Shown piece by piece: positions 57,901 to 64,000 of a stretch of 64,000 nucleotides of DNA (its first letter is position 1; each line of letters opens with the position of its first letter). The notes under the pieces are model-generated. The model did not search any database, was not told where the DNA came from, and saw only the letters and a program-made list of their open reading frames with translations. Location: NCBI RefSeq assembly GCF_020882245.1, contig NC_083600.1, forward strand, positions 6,138,001 to 6,202,000. Reading direction: 5' to 3'. The position numbers were made by a program, and so were the translations under genes. Origin of the DNA: Rhopalosiphum padi (Eukaryota > Arthropoda > Insecta > Hemiptera > Aphididae).

Positions 57901-60685
57901 ACGATCTACATAAAATATCTTTAAATAAATAAGTTACAAACAAATAATATACGTTAATACAGCTATAGCTATACAATATACCGGGCACGAATTATAATCA
58001 ATTAAATTAGTATAACTATATGTATATTGAGCAACTACATGATTTATGTTTGAAGGAAGTTAATAATTGTTATTGTTTACTAAATTTAATGAATACATTT
58101 TGATTAATAGCATAATACTAATGAATGTTTATGACTATAAATGCAAAAATATTTCTCGTATTCAATAATACCATAATGAAGTTACAATAATAATATCAAT
58201 AAAGACAAATTTTCGTTATTGATTGCGAATTGCAGGTTTCAGCTACAAAAATCTTCAAGCATTTTAGTATACCGACAGATTTGTATAAACTGTTTATTCT
58301 GTCTATTACAGAATTTAAAAGTTTATTCAATATATTATAAACTAATCTTTTCTATAAACCTAATTATTTGAAAATAAAATTTTACAATATGACATTTCCT
58401 AAATATAGCGTTAACATATAATTTCGTTGATACTAAAAGAAAGGAAATAGGAAAATCTATTTAAGTTGATTTCATCGATAGTTTAACTATTTAATTAATT
58501 ATTGCCATAAAATAATAAACTACTATTATATGTTTGGATACAATGATCATATTGTTTTTAAATTAAATGTTGTTTTTTTGTATATAAGTGCCTATAGTTT
58601 ATTGTAATATTAATATAAAATAATTATTAATCAATATGATAAATTACCCGAATAGGTTAGAAGCTACTCTAGAAAAATATGTATGTGTAATTCTAATTGT
58701 TTTTTTAACCTATACAATTTAAAGCAGTTAATAATGATTTAAGTACTTATGAATTTATGATACGTCATGTCTTAACTCTAAAATATTATCAAAAAAATAA
58801 ATTTATTTGATTTGATTGTATATCAATAAATTGTATTTTATATACATGCTTATGTATTTATTTTTATATTTATTTATTCATATTATAATGTATGTTATTA
58901 ATTTTGTTATTTCAGGAGATTTGTCAAATACGGATCCACAAAATTTTATTTACGTAGAATTAAATGCAATATTACAAGCTAACGCAGTTGTTCTTGCTCA
59001 ATTTTTTAAATTATTGGGTAATCAAGCTAAATTCAAATACTATGATGACATCGGTCACCGTTTTCAGATTGGAATAAACGCGGTTAGTGATATAATATAA
59101 TATTTATGTAGTGTAAAATATAAAAACCATATTTATTTGATATGTACGTTTAGTTACTGTGGAACGAAGAAGAAGGTATTTGGTTAGATTATGACCTAAC
59201 CACTAAACTGAGTCGTAAATATTTCTATACGTCCAATTTTGCACCATTATGGACTGGTAGTTACGAGAGAAAACTTAGAACGTACTATGGCAAACGAGCA
59301 TTGGACTATTTGATAGTTAACGGTGTTATCAATCAAGATGGAACTCCAAAACTAATTTGTAAGTATAATATTTTAATAGTAAATTAATAATTTGAATTTA
59401 AAAAAAATACTCAAATTATTAAGTACAACTATTAAATTAGAATTCAATAATAAATCATTATATACGAAAAATGATTACCGGTTTTGCGTTTTTACATTAG
59501 TTCTTTCAAATTATTTTAAAACTCTGGATATGTTGAGCAATCAAAATAACAATTAAATCTAATTTTCTAATAGAAGCGTTCTTCAAAGTTTAATATAAAA
59601 GCATTTTAATTCTTCCAAAAGGTAACAAAGACATGAAAAATCAAATGAAATACACATTACCCTAAAATCAATACATTTATGGTTTCACTCAAAATGTAAA
59701 GTTAATGTTACTATATCTTTTAAGCATACATTAATTGAATACACTATTATTTGTACCAAATTTAAATATACAAAAAAACTACTACTAGGTACACTTAATA
59801 AAAAAATAAAATCATCTAAGAATACCTTATTAAAATATTTTTTCATTTTTATATAATATTTAATATAAAAATAATAGAATACATTTTGTATTCTTATTAA
59901 TAATCTTAATACTATAAAAATAAAAATGTATAATTTAGTTACATACTTATATTACAGAGTATAAAAAAATTAATTTTAATAGCTTATAAATTAGAAGAGT
60001 AAAAGGTAATAAATGTAACTTTTATGTTTTGATGTTCGTAATAAGTATTAAATAATAATATATATTTACACATTATAAATTAAATAATTTAAATTGATTT
60101 ATCCCGTCTAAAGTACTTTAATAGATATTTTAAATTATTTATTTATTATTTTTAATGTAGGTGTACCAACATCGAATATTAACTCTACTCAACAATGGGA
60201 CTATCCAAATTGCTGGTCTCCACTTCAAGCCATGGTAATCCAAGGTTTAGACCGCACAAACTACAAACCTGCCCAGACAGTTGCAATAAACTTGGCCAAA
60301 TCGTGGATAAACACTAATTACGTCGGATACATAACCAGTGGCACCATGTTTGAAAAGGTAATTATTTAGCATCATTTAATCGACAATATGGTGTGAACTT
60401 TAATGATTGAATATTTTGGTTACCTAATATGTAAAAATGAGTATTGGTATTTATTTAGTTCAGATACGGTTTCTTAAACGTCATTACCGTAAATGATTAT
60501 AGAATATAAATTTAAATTAACTTCGACTCAATTTTAAATTTCATTTTTATTTACAGTACAGTGCACTCGAAGTGGGCACAACCGGCGGGGGTGGCGAATA
60601 CACGCCTCAAACAGGTTTTGGATGGACTAACGGTATAGTGTTCGAACTTTTCCGGAGATGGGGACACCTATTTAAATCTACTTAA
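51759..60685 (+). CDS. Treh: Trehalase (GH37, secreted type), spliced gene
   Basis: Alpha,alpha-trehalase (EC 3.2.1.28) splits trehalose, the main insect blood sugar, into two glucoses. Coding exons: 51759-51913, 56459-56740, 56873-57045, 57140-57339, 57544-57668, 57730-57863, 58916-59082, 59154-59358, 60161-60357, 60557-60685; 1767 nt, 588 aa, all GT-AG with consistent phases. The signal peptide (residues 1-34) has a VRLTAVLLLLM core and ends PASA|LG. Signature 1 is AGGRFTELYYWDSY (186-199), with Ala for the usual Pro. The three essential arginines are present: R189, R242 (RSQPP), R307 (GPRPESY). The catalytic Asp is D343 (TGWDF) and the Glu is E560 (GGGGEY). Signature 2 is QWDYPNCWSP (492-501), with Cys for the usual Ala. 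N-glycosylation motifs are N282RT and N488ST. The protein ends FKST with no membrane segment, so it is the soluble Tre-1 type. A sugar-cleaving enzyme is expected; the substitutions mark a divergent copy. Confidence 0.93.
51914..56458 (+). other. Trehalase intron 1 (4.5 kb)
   Basis: AT-rich, CpG-poor, no gene or clear transposon. GT donor (GTAGGT) and a TTCATTATAG acceptor. Less AT-biased patches near 52340-52450 and 56190-56250 are unexplained. Confidence 0.8.
56459..56740 (+). CDS. Treh: Trehalase coding exon 2
   Basis: Residues 52-145: SDIYCHGELLDDIQMQQLYS, DSKTFVDKKLRR and LVEWVPPDFVEIP. The CxGxLL...DSKTFVDxxL opening is the standard N-terminus of mature insect trehalases. Donor TACAA|GTAATA. 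Confidence 0.95.
56873..57045 (+). CDS. Treh: Trehalase coding exon 3 (signature 1)
   Basis: Residues 146-203. It contains SSIYLPNGFFIAGGRF and TELYYWDSYWIIR. The family signature normally reads PGGRF; here the first residue is Ala (A186). Substrate-site Arg is R189. Acceptor TTTTTAAG, donor AGAG|GTAAAA. Confidence 0.96.
57140..57339 (+). CDS. Treh: Trehalase coding exon 4
   Basis: Residues 204-270: GAILCDMKDTARGIIQNFLY, GYVPNGSRIYYLMRSQPPLL. R242 in RSQPP is one of the essential arginines of the family. The intron before it is 94 bp. Donor CAA|GTAAAT. Confidence 0.96.
57544..57668 (+). CDS. Treh: Trehalase coding exon 5
   Basis: Residues 271-311: YLEAEFNFWMTNRTIKVEK and RGPRPESY (R307). 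NRT is a possible N-glycosylation site. Donor TATTA|GTAAGT; the following intron is only 61 bp. Confidence 0.96.
57730..57863 (+). CDS. Treh: Trehalase coding exon 6 (catalytic Asp)
   Basis: Residues 312-356, with RLKAAAETGWDFSTKHYNNF. The Asp of GWDF (D343) is the expected catalytic acid. The usual motif is ESGWDFSSRW; here it is ETGWDFSTKH, so the residues after it differ. Acceptor TTTTTTTAG, donor ACTG|GTAATA. Confidence 0.95.
57864..58915 (+). other. Trehalase intron 6 (1.05 kb)
   Basis: AT-rich; no gene and no clear repeat. Confidence 0.85.
58916..59082 (+). CDS. Treh: Trehalase coding exon 7
   Basis: Residues 357-412: GDLSNTDPQNFIYVELNAIL, QANAVVLAQFFKLLGNQ. The widely conserved PVDLNA block reads YVELNA here (E371 for Asp). 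The donor is GCG|GTTAGT, weaker than the other donors of this gene. Confidence 0.94.
59154..59358 (+). CDS. Treh: Trehalase coding exon 8
   Basis: Residues 413-480: LLWNEEEGIWLDYDL, KYFYTSNFAPLWTGSY and ALDYLIVNGVINQDGTPKLI. W-D-Y-D and SNFAPLW are family landmarks. The preceding intron is 71 bp. Confidence 0.96.
59359..60160 (+). other. Trehalase intron 8 (802 bp)
   Basis: AT-rich; nothing recognisable. Confidence 0.85.
60161..60357 (+). CDS. Treh: Trehalase coding exon 9 (signature 2)
   Basis: Residues 481-546: VPTSNINSTQQWDYPNCWSP, LQAMVIQGLD and SWINTNYVGYITSGTMFEK. The family signature normally has Gly, Ala or Val where C498 stands. NST is a possible N-glycosylation site. Donor AAG|GTAATT. 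Confidence 0.96.
60557..60685 (+). CDS. Treh: Trehalase terminal coding exon 10 (catalytic Glu)
   Basis: Residues 547-588 and TAA. It contains TTGGGGEYTPQTGFGWTNGI; E560 is the expected catalytic base. The chain ends RRWGHLFKST without the C-terminal transmembrane helix of Tre-2 enzymes. Confidence 0.96.
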   Translation, partial: YSALEVGTTGGGGEYTPQTGFGWTNGIVFELFRRWGHLFKST

Positions 60686-60888
60686 ATACCATACTACTGA
60701 ACCGACTATGTATTCATATTGTATTATATAAATCTATAATATTTTTGTATTATTTTTACACTTACGTTTTAAATTAAATCGACTATGCAGTATATTATGG
60801 ACATATTTGTACAGCATATCCATTTGCATTATTGTATATAATTATAATATTGTATATTATACATATATATTGTGTATGATATTCGTTT

Positions 60889-60894
60889 AATAAA
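60889..60894 (+). terminator. Candidate poly(A) signal of trehalase
   Basis: AATAAA about 200 nt after the trehalase stop, in AT-rich sequence. It would give a 3' UTR of roughly 220 nt. Confidence 0.5.
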
Positions 60895-62289
60895 TTATGA
60901 TATTCTTATGGAATCTACCGATTCTTGATAAGACAATACCATATGATAATAATTTTACTTATACCACAAGAAAATGAATTACTAAGTATAAACTGTATAA
61001 ACTTTATAAAGTTTAGCCGTATAGACTATTAATTGATAGATCAAATACAGAAATTAGATATTTATTTAATAAAAAAAAGACGAGGTATTGTTATAGTAAA
61101 ATATAATGTACATTAATTAGGTAGTCAAATACTGCATAATAATATTATAGTTTTAAATTAACTATCTGTATTAACTGACTTCACCCGGCTTAAAATTAAT
61201 CTATATTTCTATCGTTTTTCGTTTTGTTTTAGCTAAAATATATAACATAAACACAGTTACAACGATTAACTTTGTCATTTTCCACTTCTTCATTCAGAAT
61301 ATATTTTTTATGTAAAAACAAAGAAAAATTTCGAAAAATTCAACAACAAAATATGCTTAAAACCCGATAAAGATTGGTATTCGTCTTAATGTGCTTACAT
61401 TAAAAATCATAAATAAGAAAGTAAATAAAAAAGTAATTATTGCAACTGTGTTCATATAACTATTTGATTCTAAGAAAAGTATTTTTTTCATAAATATATG
61501 CAAGCAATATTATATATAGGCATACATACCATATTTTTACTATAATTATTATACATTATAATTTGTAACTAATGACAATCATATATTTAAACAGAAAAAC
61601 TATTCAATTTTCGTGTGCTAAAACTAAATATGTGTTAGCCACTCTTTAACAACCTGTATGGATTGAAACAAATAAATAGGTATAAACATGCCTTCCGAGT
61701 ATTAAGGAATTTATGAATAGAACTTTTATTAATAACTTTACAATCCATTAGTTTTTGAGTGTTTGAAGGAAAAATAAACAAAGACAAATGTATTTATATA
61801 TTATATATATATAATATAATTTATAGATTATTAAATTTATTTAAAAAAAATATATTATAATGAAGACGTATCGAAGAAATGGACAAACACAGTTATGTAC
61901 CCAAATTGCCTAACCAGAACGCCGTAGGAAAAACTCTTTCAGCTTAGAGCTGCGCGCCGTTGGATTGCCATCTGCTCTTCTACAATTGCTTTAACGTGCC
62001 TCAACTAAGTTATCACAGGCGCTCTACATACGCTATAGGAAGAATGAATGAATGACGTTAACCGGTAATCCTCATCTTGAAAATTAGTGACAATTGAACC
62101 ATATATTTACCAAGCTTATATTGTTTGACTCTTAAATTAATTTAATTTTTTTTATTTATAATAATAACGCCTGCAAGGGTAAACAAGTACAATAGATACA
62201 TATAACATAGGTAAGTGGTATAAATATATGGTATTTAACTAATGAACAAATAACAATGTTTTGAACTTATAACTATTATTATCAAATAA
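60895..62289. other. Intergenic region after trehalase
   Basis: AT-rich with no gene. The 18-bp palindrome TAAACTTTATAAAGTTTA is at 60998-61015. The patch 61860-62060 is clearly richer in GC, non-repetitive, and ends in a short GAAT repeat (62041-62055); it looks like a decayed transposon fragment, but no product is recognisable. Confidence 0.65.
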
Positions 62290-62900
62290 AAAATAAAAAT
62301 CAAACAGATGTTCATTATTATATCGTAAATTCGCAAAATTCTATTTATGGGTCTATGGGTAACAAAATTACGTTTACTGGGTACAATATGAAATAATGTG
62401 TTTTTTCTAGTATTAATCCGACTACCTGAGGTGCTCTAATGCTAATGAGATTCAATAACTCAGGGCTGTTTATAGTTCCATTTAATAGCTTGTATAAAAA
62501 TAGACAATCATTATAATCACGTATATTAGCAAGAGAGAGTATTTTATACTGTTTCTTGACTTCGACAATAGGCAATCCATACAAATTTGATTTAAAGGCA
62601 ACCATCCTAATGAACTTTCTTTGTATTTTATCAATTTTTTTAATCAAACCTGTTTGTTCAAGGGTTCCAAACTATCGAACCACACTCCAAGACGCACTGC
62701 ACTAAGGAGAGATATAAAACTTTTAGACACTTTACATTCATATCGTTGCGATTTCGTTTTGTAAAACCTAAAATTCTAAAGACTTTTGCGCAAATGGTTT
62801 CTATGTGATGTTTGAGACTAAGATTTAAATTGTTTTTATCTTTTGTATACAACGATGTATTGTTGTACTCAAATTTAATACATTCAATACAGTACTTATT
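62290..62900 (-). pseudogene. Non-LTR retrotransposon reverse-transcriptase fragment (Jockey-like), broken
   Basis: On the - strand three consecutive frames together resemble the C-terminal end of a Jockey-type reverse transcriptase. The first (about 62900-62658) has LSLKHHIETICAKVFRILGF, a TKRNR block and VLECGSIVWNP before a stop. The second (62665-62345) has LIKKIDKIQRKFIRMVAFK, then NIRDYNDCLFLYKLLNGTI. The third (about 62395-62300) has LFHIVPSKRNFVTHRPINRI. Frameshifts lie near 62665 and 62400. The polymerase core and endonuclease are missing, so this is a 5'-truncated, inactive copy. Confidence 0.75.
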
Positions 62901-64000
62901 TCATGATTTCATAGTTACTGTACAGCAAAAACTAGTTCCATTTTTTGTTTAACAAAATGGATAATTTGTTTAATGTTAAATACCTCCATTCCTTTGAGTA
63001 CCAACTAGATCAAAGCTACTACCAGCAACTACCCTCAAATTTGAAAATTAAAGCATGTTAAATTCATTATTCAAACAACATTCATTTTCAAAACTAAAAA
63101 ATACATACACATCATAGTAAAACTAATGTCTAATCGCTCCGCTCAAAATCTAAAAATCTATCCAATAGTGTTTAACATTGTTTACTGGATTCTATTCTGT
63201 ATTATTATAATTAATCATTTTATCTTTTATATACCCACATCAATTCACTTTTTTCTTTAACTGTTTATTTTCTAGACACTAAAATGCATTAAATCGTTCT
63301 CAACAAATATACTATAGTTACAACATGACTTACATACTTGTTAAGAAACGAAGTGAGAATAAAAAATATAATGTCATGTTCAAAAAGTTTTTATTATTAC
63401 GTTTAAAGCAATATTTTCAATTTTCTCATCAATAAATCAATACGTATACAATTTAAAAGAAATAATAACAATTAACGATATACCGTTGTGGTTTGGAGAT
63501 ATTTACAAGGAAACCCGATTAATATAAATATTTATATTATTACACATAGAACTATGAACTATGATATACATCAATGACTAAAATAAATGTAGCTTTTCAA
63601 AAAATGTGTTCTAAATATTTAACTAATGTTTTTATTATGAGTCACTTTTACTGTTTGGCTAATTGATAACTTACTCTAAAATGATTTTTTTTCTTATTTT
63701 GTTATTATTTGAGATATGTTAAACGAATGCGGATTGAAACTAAAATAAATATTGTTTGACACGCATTTTTCTATAATTAATTGATTATTATATCATATTC
63801 ATATTATGAATCATTACAAACAATCATGTCATATTTTTTTCTTGTTTACAATAGTTATTATAAAACTGTAATTATTTTTAATAATATATTCCTAAATATA
63901 AATAAAATTAAATAAATCACAGTAAATAATTGTAATCAAAACATTATACAATTTATAATACTTAGTATGAAAATGCCAAATGATACGCATTATTTAAAAA
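62901..64000. other. AT-rich intergenic tail
   Basis: No gene, RNA or repeat element is supported from here to the window end. Parts near 63130 and 63350 have slightly less biased composition, but no coding or inverted-repeat structure was found. Confidence 0.7.

Noticed and set aside
62345..62852. An intact - strand gene
   Set aside because: The pieces are in different frames and correspond only to the end of a reverse transcriptase, so this is a dead retrotransposon copy, not a gene.

Overview
The window looks like aphid (Hemiptera: Aphididae) nuclear DNA. It is AT-rich, the genes are split by long introns, and TA/TG/ATT microsatellites and the word TAGGTACCTA recur throughout. It holds two multi-exon genes that I can read to the splice site, both on the + strand: a grainyhead (grh) transcription factor and a GH37 trehalase. 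The species call is inference from composition and word usage; the two family assignments rest on translated sequence.

Layout: 1-2228 is a CpG-rich, repeat-rich 5' flank or 5' UTR. grh runs from 2229 to 36262: 13 constitutive coding exons plus a 36-nt cassette exon, encoding 924 aa without the cassette and 936 aa with it. Intron 1 is 10.5 kb and introns 4, 5 and 8 are 3.4-6.2 kb; they carry most of the microsatellites. 36263-43100 is grh 3' UTR followed by intergenic DNA with several small inverted-repeat (MITE-like) elements. A CpG-rich patch at 43100-43760, ending in a strong splice donor, is the probable promoter and non-coding first exon of the trehalase. Its coding exons run from 51759 to 60685 (588 aa, signal peptide, no C-terminal membrane anchor, so the secreted/soluble type). 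The tail (60686-64000) is AT-rich intergenic DNA with a broken non-LTR retrotransposon reverse-transcriptase fragment on the - strand.

The two genes have no obvious shared job. grh controls epidermal and cuticle development; trehalase splits the blood sugar trehalose, and in insects its glucose also feeds chitin synthesis, so a cuticle link is possible but is not shown here. The first ~33 kb is CpG-dense even in introns, while the second half is CpG-poor except at the trehalase promoter and its first coding exon. I saw no tRNA, rRNA, CRISPR or bacterial-type operon. The items most worth checking are the grh microexon inside the dimerisation domain, the perfect Grainyhead-type sites inside grh itself, and the trehalase's departures from its two family signatures.
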